Of a DNA stretch of 39,051 bases, positions 25,062-34,440 are shown piece by piece; within the stretch, counting starts at the first letter, position 1, and each line of letters opens with the position of its first letter. The notes beneath the pieces were generated by a model. That model had not been told where the DNA came from, ran no database searches, and was given only the letters and a program-made list of their open reading frames with translations. The DNA is from Methylobacter sp. (GTDB lineage: Bacteria; Pseudomonadota; Gammaproteobacteria; Methylococcales; Methylomonadaceae): positions 1 through 39,051 of the forward strand of contig JAQUOU010000028.1 of NCBI GenBank assembly GCA_028716975.1, read 5' to 3'. The position numbers were made by a program, and so were the translations under genes.

Positions 25062-25526
25062 CTAGCGTTGAATTAAGGAACTCGCAGGGAGCCAGTCCCT
25101 ATTGGATGATGGGGTAGCGCTTTGGTGTGTATTTATAGCGATATGATTTTTATAAAACTCATAACAAATAACCCAAAGCGAATACACAGTAATCCTGCCC
25201 CAAAAATCCACAAAGACGATAGTGTCAGGCGTATTGCTGATTTTGTCAAAATAAGCCAATACAAGAAAAAGAGGAATATTTATACATACAACGGTTAAGG
25301 CAATAACCCTTAAGAGTTTGGATGTTGCAATAAATTTTAGATAAATGGCAAAACCAATAAACCACATCGAATACACAGTGAACCTTCCCCAAAAATCAAT
25401 AAATACAGCCGCTTTGGGGGCGGTACTCAGCAAATGGAAATAAGCCAAGAGCAAAAACAACACCGTGTTGCCAACAACTAAAAATGCAAGAAAATGCTCA
25501 AGCGTCCTTTTATATTCAATTTTCAT
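25062..25526 (-). CDS. Unknown membrane protein with internal duplication
   Basis: 154 residues with four predicted membrane helices in two copies of a unit of about 60 residues. Copy 1 (about residues 18-66) contains LLLAYFHLLSTAPKAAVFID FWGRFTVYSMW. Copy 2 (about 78-128) contains LVLAYFDKISNTPDTIVFVD FWGRITVYSLW. The shared core is LAYF-x8-P-x4-VF-[IV]-DFWGR-[FI]-TVYS-x-W. I recognise no family. The tail after residue 130 is polar. GGAAT precedes the ATG. It is co-transcribed with the EamA exporter, and its upstream region holds the 42-bp box also found before the PepSY gene, suggesting shared control with the efflux operon. Confidence 0.7.
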   Translation of the reverse strand: MKIEYKRTLEHFLAFLVVGNTVLFLLLAYFHLLSTAPKAAVFIDFWGRFTVYSMWFIGFAIYLKFIATSKLLRVIALTVVCINIPLFLVLAYFDKISNTPDTIVFVDFWGRITVYSLWVICYEFYKNHIAINTHQSATPSSNRDWLPASSLIQR

Positions 25527-25596
25527 AAGTGATTCCTAAAGAAACAACATTTTTCGGGCGAGATTGCCTTACTTGGGTTATAGAATAGCTTCCCGC

Positions 25597-25638
25597 ACAT
25601 TACAGAAAGCCTTCCAAAACTATACCATTTCGTAATGT
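25597..25638. promoter_or_regulatory. 42-bp conserved regulatory box, copy 1
   Basis: It begins ACATTACA and ends GTAATGT, with the core CCAAAACTATAC. It matches 34399-34440 at 37 of 42 positions and lies at a similar distance (71 bp against 64 bp) from its gene start. The ACATTAC/GTAATGT ends are an inverted repeat. It is probably a binding site of the transposon's own response regulator. Confidence 0.65.
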
Positions 25639-25759
25639 TTACCTTTTCCGACTGATGATCGGCTCCGTTTATGCCGGAGCCCATGTACGTTAATCTTTGA
25701 ATGGTCGTTTATGTATGTTCCGCTCAAATTATTTCAGGATAAATGATCGCTTCACAGTT

Positions 25760-26308
25760 TTATGCGACCTCATAACTTGAGAGGGCGGTGGGTTTTTCAG
25801 TTTCGGGAAAGCGCGTGTCATACTCATTTGCCCGCAAATTCATGGTGCGCTTGGTTTTGATCCTTTTGCATTTTCCGCATGACAAAATAAACGGTGGGCG
25901 TTGCGCGACCAGGGACAGGAGGAAGGACAGCGTTAACGCACCAATTACCGCAATAGCCAATGGTTTAAGCATATCCGACCCAGCACCGATTCCATAAGCC
26001 AAAGGCAATAAGCCTAACGCCGCTGCCAACGACGTCATCAAAACCGGGCGTAAACGCCGCCGTCCTGATTCCACCAGCGCATCCTCCAAGTTTTGCCCTT
26101 GTGCTTCAAATCGGTGTACCGAATCCAGCATCAGGATACCGTTTTTCGCAACCACGCCAATACCAATGATCGCGCCCAGCAAGGAAACAATATTGACCGA
26201 AGGCCGGTCAGGTACCAGGCCAGTGCTGCACAAGGGCAATAGAAGGGGCTTCATGATTGTTGCCCATTGTGTGCGTGGTTTATCGGTCAACACAATACAT
26301 TTTTGCAT
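25760..26308 (-). pseudogene. RND efflux permease C-terminal fragment
   Basis: The region around 25,900-26,230 reads VNIVSLLGAIIGIGVVAKNGILMLDSVHRF...RRRLRPVLMTSLAAALGLLPLAYGIGAGSDMLKPLAIAVIGALTLS. This is the helix 10-12 block of RND permeases, including the KNG..M/LD motif. The other 900 or so residues are missing and the N-terminal 35 codons do not match. The tail beyond SLVAQRPPF is unrelated. It follows the intact pump by 8 bp and is not a copy of the intact pump's own end (which has MGMTMVIGIVTEVSIFYYSE), so it is the stub of a second, different permease. Confidence 0.82.
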
Positions 26309-26315
26309 AAATTAA

Positions 26316-29300
26316 TCAGCGGTTTTTTTCTTGCTCTCGGTTAAATTGCTGTAAAAACCCCGGCAATACAATGAGTACCAACGGTATTTGGACAATAAGT
26401 CCGGACACGATGGCAATCGCCAGGGGTTGCAGCATTTCCGAACCGGCGCCGATGCCCAATGCCAGCGGCATGAGCGCCAGGATGGCGGCTACGGTGGTCA
26501 TGGCAATCGGACGCATTCGGTTGTTGCCGGCCGTAATCATGCGTTGGACGCCCCTCTCTGAATCAGGCAGACTTTGATATTCCGAATAATAAAAGATACT
26601 GACCTCAGTGACGATGCCGATGACCATAGTCATACCCATCATTGCCGTGATGTTCAATTCGGTATTCGTCAGCCATAAGCCGACAAACACGGCCGCTACG
26701 GCCGATAAAGTCGTCAGCATCATCGCCAGCGCCACATGAAAATGTTCATACAAATACAGCAACAGGATAAAAACCAGCGCCACCGCTGCAATAAACACGA
26801 TAATCAGGTCATGAAATGCGACGCGTTGCTGTTCATATAAACCGCCCAGAACATAATAAACGCCTTTCGGTAACATACCGGGCTGATCCAAGGTTTTAAC
26901 GACATCGGCAATAACAGAGCCCATATCCCGGCCGCTAATACGCGCTGTAACGGCCACCATGCGTTTTAAATTATCGCGGGCGATTTGCGCCTGTCCTGTT
27001 TCTGTGGCGATTTCCGCAATCCGTTTAAGCGGCACCCAATGATTGTTAATGGAACTGTTAGAAGCGCTGCTTTGAGAACTGCTTGGAGTACTGTTGGGAG
27101 CCAGAATCCGCAGCTGCTCCAGCGCCCGCATCGCCCCGCGTTCGTTGGCCGGTATCCAGACCCGCAGATTGACCATCTTGGGTCCTTCCTGCAGCTGGGT
27201 GGTAACGGTTCCAGTCAGATAATTATTCAGGGTCTGCTGGACGGCGGCAGGGCTGAGTCCTTCCAGCGCGGCCTTATCGCGTAAAACCCTTATATTGACC
27301 GCATCGCCGGCAGGAATGACGCCGTTGTTAAGGTCAACGACGCCCGCTATTTTTGCCAGCTCTGGAGCGATTTTATTGGCCAATTGCTCCAGTAATTGGC
27401 CGTCATTGGCATACAATTTGACTTCAATCGGCTGCGGAACCGCCGTTAAATCACCGATCAGGTCTTCCATCAGTTTGGCAAGTTCAATGCTAAGCCCCGG
27501 GACTTGCCTGCCAATCTGTTCCCGGACGCTAGTCATCACCTCATCCAGACTGCGCCGAGGCAAGGGCTTTAAGCGCACAAAAAAGTCGCCTTGATTGGCT
27601 TCGGTCATATGCCCGCCCAAACTGTTGCCGGTGCGGCGCGAGTAAGTATCCACTTGGGGCGTCTTGCGCAGAATCTTTTCAACTTGTCTTAATAACCGAT
27701 CCGTTTCCGACACGGAAGTACCTGGCGCGGCCCGGTAATCGAGAATAAAGCCGCCTTCATCCATCGACGGCATAAATCCCGACCCGGTCTGTTGCCAGCC
27801 GAAGAAACCTGCGCCCAAAAGCGGAATCAGCGCCGCCAATATCAGCCAGGGCCTTGGCAACATCACCTGCAACAGGCTTTGATAGCGGTGATGGAACCAG
27901 CGTGTCACGGGGCCGTTTTCTTCCTGTTCGGTATCTTTTTGGGTGAGGGTATGAGCGGCCAGCAACGGCACAGCCAGCCACGCCACGATAAAAGAAATAA
28001 ACAAGGCAGAAGCCATGGTGATCGACAAGGCTTTGAAAAAACTGCCGCTGACGCCGGATAAAAAAGCCAAGGGCGCAAAAATAATGATTGTTGACGCCGA
28101 GGAACCGGCCAACGGTTTGGTAAATTCGTTGGTGGCCAGATGAATCCGTTCCTGATAAGTCCCCGACGCTTCCCGCAGGCGGCGGATGATATGTTCGATC
28201 ATGACAATCGCATCATCGATAATCAACGCAACGGCGGCCGCCATGCCGCCCAGCGTCATGATATTAAAGCCGATCCCCAGCAAATGAATGATCAGTACGG
28301 TCGCCGCTAATGCCATGGGCACGGTAATGGCGGCTATCAGGGTGACCTTGATGTTACGCAGAAACACCAGCAGGATGACAATGGCCAGTCCCAGGCCGAT
28401 CAGCAAGGCTTCCTTGACGCTCTGGGCGGAGGCGACGATCAGATCGCTTTGGTCGTACCATTTGGCGATTTTGATATCAGCAGGGAGCTGCTGTTTGATG
28501 AGTTCCAGTTGCGATTGCGCGTTGCGGGCAATTTCCACCGTGCTGCTGCCAGGTTGTTGATTAATTTGAAACAGAACGGCATCATGGCCCTCGGCGGTGA
28601 TTCGTTGCCACTGAGGCGCAGTGGTTTTAACGACCTGCGCAACATCTCCAAGATAGACCAGCCCGTTCTGGCCGCTGCGTAAAATAGTCTGCGAGATTTG
28701 TTCCGAACCCTGAAATTGGGTATTGGCTAGAATCAGGTAAAGCTTATAGTTTTGTTCCAGCCGGCCGACCGCCTGAATCACATTGGCCGCCGACAGAGCC
28801 GTGGCGATATCGTTCAGACTTAAACCCAGCGCATTGATCCGCGCCGGGTCAACCAGCACCTGGTATTCCGCTATCGCGCCGCCCAGTACATCCACTTTGG
28901 CCACACCGGGAATAGCCGACAGGATCGGTCTGATTTGATAGAGCGCCATATCCCGGAGTTCGACCAGGCTATGCACACCGGATGTCAGACTGTAACCGAG
29001 CACCGGGAATACCGTCGGATCCATGCGTTTGACGCCAAATGCCAGGGTTGCGGGCAGCGTTGAACGAATCTGATTAATGGCCGAGGCAACCTGCAGCATG
29101 GCCGATACCATATCGCTGCCCCAGTTGAAATTAATGGCGATATCGGAGCTGCCGCGACTGGTCGCGGAACGCACGGTCAAAACACCCGGAACGGCGCGTA
29201 CGGCCTCTTCCACCGGCCAGGTGACCTGAACGGCCATACGTTCTGCCGGCATGTCGCCGGCATTCAGATTAATGACCACCCTTGGAAAGGTCACCTGAGG

Positions 29301-29405
29301 AAACAGACTGACCGGCGTATTGTAGATTTCAAAGCAGCCCGCGATGGCAATCAGGCTCAGCGCAAACAAAATGGAACGGCGGTGCAGATAAGCCCATTGC
29401 GTCAT
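26316..29405 (-). CDS. RND-family efflux permease
   Basis: 1029 residues, full length for the family. The N-terminal helix RRSILFALSLIAIAGCFEIY precedes the periplasmic loops (PVSLFPQVTFPRVVINLNAGDMPAERM). The central membrane block includes LIGLGLAIVILLVFLRNIKVTLIAAITVPMA and the proton-relay helix GGMAAAVALIIDDAIVMIEHI with paired Asp. A second pore half follows. It is closest in general style to the non-HAE heavy-metal-like/uncharacterised RND group; the substrate cannot be assigned. Its start overlaps the adaptor's stop by 4 bp. It is the inner-membrane engine of the transposon-borne tripartite pump. Confidence 0.92.
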   Translation of the reverse strand: MTQWAYLHRRSILFALSLIAIAGCFEIYNTPVSLFPQVTFPRVVINLNAGDMPAERMAVQVTWPVEEAVRAVPGVLTVRSATSRGSSDIAINFNWGSDMVSAMLQVASAINQIRSTLPATLAFGVKRMDPTVFPVLGYSLTSGVHSLVELRDMALYQIRPILSAIPGVAKVDVLGGAIAEYQVLVDPARINALGLSLNDIATALSAANVIQAVGRLEQNYKLYLILANTQFQGSEQISQTILRSGQNGLVYLGDVAQVVKTTAPQWQRITAEGHDAVLFQINQQPGSSTVEIARNAQSQLELIKQQLPADIKIAKWYDQSDLIVASAQSVKEALLIGLGLAIVILLVFLRNIKVTLIAAITVPMALAATVLIIHLLGIGFNIMTLGGMAAAVALIIDDAIVMIEHIIRRLREASGTYQERIHLATNEFTKPLAGSSASTIIIFAPLAFLSGVSGSFFKALSITMASALFISFIVAWLAVPLLAAHTLTQKDTEQEENGPVTRWFHHRYQSLLQVMLPRPWLILAALIPLLGAGFFGWQQTGSGFMPSMDEGGFILDYRAAPGTSVSETDRLLRQVEKILRKTPQVDTYSRRTGNSLGGHMTEANQGDFFVRLKPLPRRSLDEVMTSVREQIGRQVPGLSIELAKLMEDLIGDLTAVPQPIEVKLYANDGQLLEQLANKIAPELAKIAGVVDLNNGVIPAGDAVNIRVLRDKAALEGLSPAAVQQTLNNYLTGTVTTQLQEGPKMVNLRVWIPANERGAMRALEQLRILAPNSTPSSSQSSASNSSINNHWVPLKRIAEIATETGQAQIARDNLKRMVAVTARISGRDMGSVIADVVKTLDQPGMLPKGVYYVLGGLYEQQRVAFHDLIIVFIAAVALVFILLLYLYEHFHVALAMMLTTLSAVAAVFVGLWLTNTELNITAMMGMTMVIGIVTEVSIFYYSEYQSLPDSERGVQRMITAGNNRMRPIAMTTVAAILALMPLALGIGAGSEMLQPLAIAIVSGLIVQIPLVLIVLPGFLQQFNREQEKNR

Positions 29406-30517
29406 TGCGCAGCTCCCTTGCCGCTATTATCGGCCGGCATCGCGGACACCGTCATTCCAGGCTCCAGTTCGTAATTGCCTAAAACCACCACATCATCCTG
29501 GGCCTTTAAATCGGCCGCTATCACTTCAACCTGACGGTCATTTTCCAGACCTATCTGTACTCGATGCTTAACGGCATGGCCATTTTTAACCGTAAACAGG
29601 CTGTAGCCGCCATTATCGGGCAGTACCGCCTGTCGGGGAACCGCGAAGGTATTGGCCGAGGCGATAATAATCCGGCCTTCAACAAAGTCATTGATTAGCA
29701 AAGTCTGATTTAACGCTGGCCTGACAAAGACATTGAGCAGACGGGTATTGGGATCAATTTGGTGGGTGATGATTTCGATACGGCCCTTAACCGGCTCTGA
29801 AGCGGGGGTATTGACCGGTCTCATCAACACCTCTTGGCCGGCTTGCAGATGCTTGTAATCCTCCGGTTCTATCCCTAAGCGCACCATCCACTGGTTCTGA
29901 TCAACAAGTTGCAGCAACGGCGCACCGGCTGCAACGATTTGCCCCTGCTGAACGCTGACCAGATAGATAATGCCGGGTTTTTCCGCCCTGATTTGCTGTT
30001 CTTTACCTATGCCTTGGTCAAGCAGATTTTTGACCATGACTCGGGCTTGCTCGACGCGTAATTGAGTTGTGACTCTATTCTGCTGGGTTGCCAATTTCAG
30101 ACGGATGCGTTCCTGCAGCAGTTCATTGTCACGTACTGCCGCAGTCAGTTCTCTTTGCGCCTGTTCCAGTTGTAGCTTAGCATTCGCGCCCGGCTTTAAA
30201 GTCAGCAACAAATCGCCTTGCTGAACAATTTGGCCCTGATTAACCAGCATTTTATCGATCTGACTGATATAAGGTACGCTGATCGTCGTCAACTTGTCCG
30301 GAAATGGCAAAACCACGCCATAGGCGGTAAAGGTTTCTTTGAGTTCGCCTTTATGCAGTTTAACCGTTCTCACCTGAGCAACTGGCTCCGGTTCGGAAAC
30401 CGGCGTATCAGGGCCGGTTTCATCGGTCGGCTTAGCCAACCAGTAAAGCAATGCACAACCGATAATAAAAATCAGCAATAACACTATGACAACGGTCGTT
30501 CTGGAATAAGATTTCAT
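29402..30517 (-). CDS. RND periplasmic adaptor (membrane fusion protein)
   Basis: 371 residues. The N-terminal anchor is TTVVIVLLLIFIIGCALLYWLA. Next come a lipoyl/barrel-sandwich half (VPYISQIDKMLVNQGQIVQQGDLLLTL), a helical hairpin rich in Gln/Leu/Arg (about 110-165), the second lipoyl half (IRAEKPGIIYLVSVQQGQIVAAGAPLLQLVD), and beta-barrel and membrane-proximal domains. It bridges the RND pump and the TolC-like channel across the periplasm. It overlaps both neighbours by 4 bp (29402-29405 and 30514-30517), indicating translational coupling in a three-gene efflux operon. Confidence 0.92.
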   Translation of the reverse strand: MKSYSRTTVVIVLLLIFIIGCALLYWLAKPTDETGPDTPVSEPEPVAQVRTVKLHKGELKETFTAYGVVLPFPDKLTTISVPYISQIDKMLVNQGQIVQQGDLLLTLKPGANAKLQLEQAQRELTAAVRDNELLQERIRLKLATQQNRVTTQLRVEQARVMVKNLLDQGIGKEQQIRAEKPGIIYLVSVQQGQIVAAGAPLLQLVDQNQWMVRLGIEPEDYKHLQAGQEVLMRPVNTPASEPVKGRIEIITHQIDPNTRLLNVFVRPALNQTLLINDFVEGRIIIASANTFAVPRQAVLPDNGGYSLFTVKNGHAVKHRVQIGLENDRQVEVIAADLKAQDDVVVLGNYELEPGMTVSAMPADNSGKGAAQ

Positions 30518-31902
30518 AATTTTTTATCATTAAAATCAGGAGCCACATGATAAAGTCCGCTCGCTACCTCCAAAGCAATCCCCGCCTGCACTAACTGCAG
30601 CTCCAGGGTCAGCAGGTCAATTTTTTTATCCGTCAGATTAGTCCATGCGACGTAATAATTAAATACGTCAACCTGGCCGTTTTCGATAGCTGACTGATAG
30701 GCTTTAACCAGATTGGCCAAATCGGGAATGGCATAACGAACTGATTGAATTTGTTTGTTTATTGGGTCGATAGTGACCAGCAATTCGGCAATATCGGCTC
30801 TTGCTTGAAACAAGCGGTTGGTATATTGATCGAACAGTTGTTGCCGCGTCGCCCGGTCAAACGCGATTTGACCCTGATTCCGGTCGAATACGGGTACTGT
30901 CATCGAGACGCCAAAGCCCATGGTATAGAGGTTGCTGTTATCCCGGGCGGAATCAAAGCCGATACTGATTTTCGGAAATTGCTGCATTACGGCGATATGC
31001 AGGCGTTCTTCCTGACTTTCGTAACCCCGTTTCAAGGCCATTAAATCCAGCCGCCGGTTTTCTATATTCTGTATTAAGGCGTCATAAGCCGGAGCGTTCA
31101 TAGCGGTAACGAGTTCAATATCTTGCTGCAGTGTGGCTGCCTCGTGGGGTTTGAGTCCCATGGCCCGGTTCAGGCGTTGTTGCTGCTGTTTTATTTGCAG
31201 TTTAAGAGCGAGCAAGCGAATATCGACCAGATTTTTCGCGGACACGGCGGCGACCCGCTCAAGCTCTGTCACCAACCCCAGTTCAGCGGCTTCTTGCAAG
31301 CGCGCACGGTTGTCTTCCAGACGCTGCGCCATTTCGGAAAGTAACCCCTGTTGCCGGGAGTAAACAATCAATTGATAAGCCGCCAGTTTTGCCCCTTGGG
31401 CGATTTGCCATTCCTGCCAGGCGATTTGCAAATCGACGCCCTGTTGCTGTTTCCCGGCAGCCGTTATTTGGTTCTGCCGCCAAACCAGGGCCGTCGCCTG
31501 CCAGCTCAAGCCGACGCCAAAGGCATTGTTCGTGCCCAGATTAGTGCCGGCGGAAGGTGCCGAAAAACTGTAGGAGACTTGAGGGTCGGGCAATAGCCCT
31601 GCCTGCAACAGTTGCGCACTGGCGATGGCATGCTGATCTCGTACTGCGCGCAGCTGCGGATTGCGTAATACCGCCAAAATAGCGGCTTCATCGGGCGATA
31701 AACCATTTGCCATATCAAACTTTACCGGTTTGAGCAAAGGATGCTTGATCTGGGTAGCCTGAACGCTTAGCTGCTGCACTGTGGGCGTTTCAAGCTGCAG
31801 CTCCACGGTTTGTTTCGTCAATGGTTTTGACTGATAGTGGGTGCAGCCTAGCAGCAGACAAAACCATCCTGCCGTTAATGAGTGAATGCCGTAATTTTTC
31901 AT
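30514..31902 (-). CDS. TolC-family outer-membrane efflux lipoprotein
   Basis: 462 residues. The lipobox LLLGC near residue 20 predicts a lipidated N-terminus. Two OEP repeats follow: EAAILAVLRNPQLRAVRDQHAIASAQLLQAGLLPDPQVSYSF, and later ESQEERLHIAVMQQFPKISIGFDSA with long helical stretches. It forms the trimeric channel in the outer membrane for the RND pump encoded next. It is the first gene of the pump operon and starts 7 bp after the sensor kinase stop, so kinase and pump are likely one transcript. Confidence 0.92.
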   Translation of the reverse strand: MKNYGIHSLTAGWFCLLLGCTHYQSKPLTKQTVELQLETPTVQQLSVQATQIKHPLLKPVKFDMANGLSPDEAAILAVLRNPQLRAVRDQHAIASAQLLQAGLLPDPQVSYSFSAPSAGTNLGTNNAFGVGLSWQATALVWRQNQITAAGKQQQGVDLQIAWQEWQIAQGAKLAAYQLIVYSRQQGLLSEMAQRLEDNRARLQEAAELGLVTELERVAAVSAKNLVDIRLLALKLQIKQQQQRLNRAMGLKPHEAATLQQDIELVTAMNAPAYDALIQNIENRRLDLMALKRGYESQEERLHIAVMQQFPKISIGFDSARDNSNLYTMGFGVSMTVPVFDRNQGQIAFDRATRQQLFDQYTNRLFQARADIAELLVTIDPINKQIQSVRYAIPDLANLVKAYQSAIENGQVDVFNYYVAWTNLTDKKIDLLTLELQLVQAGIALEVASGLYHVAPDFNDKKL

Positions 31903-31908
31903 GCGTTA

Positions 31909-33279
31909 TTACAGGGATCTGTTGCAAAAGGTGACTGCCACTTTAAGGCCCGGGTCGTTATCTGATAAGAGCACTGTTCCGTCATGAAGATCGGCTATGG
32001 CTGCTACTATGCTCAGGCCCAGGCCGTTGCCTGGCGTCGTGCGGCTTTGATCCAGCCGGTAAAAGCGCTGGAATACTTTTTGTCGGTATTCATCGGCAAT
32101 CCCGGGTCCGTTGTCGGCAACTATTAATTCAACCCGGTTACCGTGTGGCTTCAGGCTGACTAGAATCTGGGCATTTTCTGCAGTATGCAGGATGGCGTTC
32201 TCCAGCAGGTTAAACACAAGCTGGGTCAACAATTCTTTATCGCCAACCCATCCAGTATGGTTTTCGATGTCAGTTTGAATGATTTTCCCTTGTTCCTCAG
32301 CTACGGGGTAAAGAGCATCCGCCACGGAAGCGACAATATCGCCAAGATCAACCACCCTGAAACCGCTGCGGCGGGACTGGGACTCAATCTGGGAAATCCT
32401 CAAGAGTGCCGAAAAGGTATCCAAGATGGTATCGATTTCGACAATGGCAGAAGCTATTTCTTCATTATATTGGGCTTTCGACAGGTTTGTTTTAAGCGCA
32501 TCTTCAAGCCGGAACTTCAAACGGCTGATCGGGGTACGTAAGTCGTGGGCAATATCGTTGGAAACCTGCTGCACGTTTTGTATTAATGCACCGATTTTGT
32601 CCAGCATCCGGTTTAGCAGTATTGACAGCTTATCTAACTCGTCCTGATTTTCTGAAACCGTTAAGCGGTGGCTTAAATCACCGGCAATAATGGCTTGGGC
32701 GGATTGGGTGATCCGGTCAATTTTTTTAAGGAAGAGGTGGCTAATATAAAATCCACCTGCTGCGCCTAGCGCAATAACCAACACGACGCCCCATAAAAAC
32801 GCCTGTATAATCGCTTCGCCGACATCTTCAATAATATCGCTCTCATGGCCTACGCCTAACCACAGGTGGTTGGGTAAGGCAACTACGCGGGTCAAAAGAA
32901 GGCCGTGGTTTTCGTTTGGATTCGACTTAGGCGAAGCAAGTTTAAGGGTTTGCCAACCCCCAGCAAGCTCAAATTGACTGAGATTTCCGGCGACCAATTG
33001 CCCTTCCTGATTCAATAGGCCATATTCCATAAGATGATGGGATTTAGGATCGATCACTTCATTAATCTCGGCGATGAGTTCGGGTAAACCCCCCGACTCA
33101 TATTCAGATTGAAGCCGGGCTATCTCAGACCCTAAATTATTTTTCAGTTGTTGTTCAAGAGAATGCGTGGTCAACCAATAGACCGTTGTCCCAATTGCCA
33201 GGAACGAGCATAAAAAAAGCCCTAAATAGAGCGCTGATAACTTAAAACTGGCGGTGCCCACAAGGTTAGAGAGTTTCAT
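31909..33279 (-). CDS. Sensor histidine kinase
   Basis: 456 residues from the ATG at 33279 (MKLSNLVGTASF), which overlaps the response regulator's 3' end by 14 bp; an upstream GTG at 33300 is less likely. A membrane helix (LSALYLGLFLCSFLAIGTTVYWL), a periplasmic sensor of about 130 residues, a second helix (AFLWGVVLVIALGAAGGFYI) and a HAMP domain come first. The H-box is VSNDIAHDLRTPISRLKF, the N-box LVFNLLENAILHT, and the G-boxes DNGPGIADE and GNGLGLSIVAAI. All catalytic motifs are present. It pairs with the adjacent regulator and probably senses an envelope stress or the pump's substrate. Confidence 0.93.
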   Translation of the reverse strand: MKLSNLVGTASFKLSALYLGLFLCSFLAIGTTVYWLTTHSLEQQLKNNLGSEIARLQSEYESGGLPELIAEINEVIDPKSHHLMEYGLLNQEGQLVAGNLSQFELAGGWQTLKLASPKSNPNENHGLLLTRVVALPNHLWLGVGHESDIIEDVGEAIIQAFLWGVVLVIALGAAGGFYISHLFLKKIDRITQSAQAIIAGDLSHRLTVSENQDELDKLSILLNRMLDKIGALIQNVQQVSNDIAHDLRTPISRLKFRLEDALKTNLSKAQYNEEIASAIVEIDTILDTFSALLRISQIESQSRRSGFRVVDLGDIVASVADALYPVAEEQGKIIQTDIENHTGWVGDKELLTQLVFNLLENAILHTAENAQILVSLKPHGNRVELIVADNGPGIADEYRQKVFQRFYRLDQSRTTPGNGLGLSIVAAIADLHDGTVLLSDNDPGLKVAVTFCNRSL

Positions 33280-33943
33280 AAACCCTATAGCCTGCACCAC
33301 GAACGGTCTGGATTAAATCGGGTTTATCCCCGACATTCAGCTTGCTGCGCACGCGGCTGATATGGGTTTCGACAATATTGGTTTTAGGGTCAAAATGAAA
33401 ATCCCAAACATTCTCAAGCAGCATGGTGCGGGTGACCACCTGTCCGGCATGACGGACAAGGTATTCAAGCAAGCGGAATTCGGTGGGCTGGAGGTCGATG
33501 CATTGCCCATCCCGGGTGACCAATCTTTTCATCAGGTCAATTTCAAGGCCAGACACTTTTAAAAACTTTTGTTCTATCGTTTCCCTGGGCCTTCGTAACA
33601 AGGCATTGACCCGTGCTTCCAACTCGCTGAAGGCGAACGGCTTGACCAGATAATCGTCCGCGCCCGCATTCAGTCCTTCAACACGGTCATCAATCCCGCA
33701 CATCGTAGTCAGGAACAATACCGGTACGGACGAGCCTGCACCGCGCAGTTTCTTTACCAAACTAAGCCCATCCATCCCGGGTAACATACGATCCACAACA
33801 AGCAAACCATAGCTGGCTTCTTGGGCCAGAAACAGGCCTTCGTAGCCGTCTTTCGCCGCATCAACCGTATGGCCGGCCTCTTTTAGACCTGCGGCAACAT
33901 AGTCCCTGGTTTGGGCATCGTCTTCGATGATTAATATTTTCAT
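33266..33943 (-). CDS. OmpR-family response regulator
   Basis: 225 residues. The receiver domain has the acidic pair EDD at 7-9, the phosphorylation site Asp51 in LLVVDRMLPGMDG, and Lys in DDYLVKPFAF. The C-terminal winged helix (about 130-222) shows LEIDLMKRLVTRDGQCIDLQPTEFRLLEYLVRHAGQVV and VWDFHFDPKTNIVETHISRVRSKL, like the CopR/CusR/PcoR branch. It is co-transcribed with the kinase. The 42-bp boxes at 25597 and 34399 are its likeliest binding sites, one of them just upstream of the PepSY gene that leads this operon. Confidence 0.93.
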   Translation of the reverse strand: MKILIIEDDAQTRDYVAAGLKEAGHTVDAAKDGYEGLFLAQEASYGLLVVDRMLPGMDGLSLVKKLRGAGSSVPVLFLTTMCGIDDRVEGLNAGADDYLVKPFAFSELEARVNALLRRPRETIEQKFLKVSGLEIDLMKRLVTRDGQCIDLQPTEFRLLEYLVRHAGQVVTRTMLLENVWDFHFDPKTNIVETHISRVRSKLNVGDKPDLIQTVRGAGYRVYETL

Positions 33944-33981
33944 GAAAAATAAGGCTGGAGTATCGTTCCAGTTTTAATAAT

Positions 33982-34335
33982 TTAGTCCTTCTCGTTTTCT
34001 GAAGTTTCTTTAGATTCATCCTCCAGGGATACTTTTAGCACCTTACCGGTTTTTCCATCGACTATCACTTCATAGACTTTACCGTCTTTAAAAACTTCGA
34101 CTTCGAATTGCACCGTGGCCGATTCATCATTAATTTCTGCTTCCATAGCTTTGCCGCCAGTCTTCTCTTCGGCTGCTTTAATCGCGTCCTGTAACGAAAT
34201 TGAGGCTTGGCTAAAAAGCTGCAACTCTCTGGTTTCTTTGTCTTTAGAATTTTCAGCTTGTGCCAAATTAGCCATACTGCCGATTATTACAATTGCGCAC
34301 AAGCTTGTCAGAATTTTAGGGGTTTGGGTTTTCAT
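33982..34335 (-). CDS. Periplasmic PepSY-domain protein
   Basis: 117 residues. A signal peptide (TSLCAIVIIGSMANLAQA) is followed by one PepSY domain: SISLQDAIKAAEEKTGGKAMEAEINDESATVQFEVEVFKDGKVYEVIVDGKTGKVLKV. The tail is highly acidic (EDESKETSENEKD), which might bind cations. Small PepSY proteins are often encoded with two-component systems and metal or antibiotic stress operons and are thought to buffer sensing. It lies 38 bp upstream of the response regulator and is probably the first gene of the operon. The 42-bp box lies 64 bp before its ATG. Confidence 0.87.
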   Translation of the reverse strand: MKTQTPKILTSLCAIVIIGSMANLAQAENSKDKETRELQLFSQASISLQDAIKAAEEKTGGKAMEAEINDESATVQFEVEVFKDGKVYEVIVDGKTGKVLKVSLEDESKETSENEKD

Positions 34336-34398
34336 ACTATCTATCCTCGGTTCTATCAGGCGGGATTGCTTGACGTGGGATATAGAGTACCTTGTCTT

Positions 34399-34440
34399 AC
34401 ATTACAGGAAGCTTCCCAAAACTATACAATTTTGTAATGT
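34399..34440. promoter_or_regulatory. 42-bp conserved regulatory box, copy 2
   Basis: Same 42-bp unit as at 25597-25638 (37/42 identical, identical length), here upstream of the PepSY/two-component/efflux operon. Similarity continues weakly toward the genes (GGGATATAGAGTA against GGGTTATAGAATA), which probably marks the -10 region. Confidence 0.65.
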
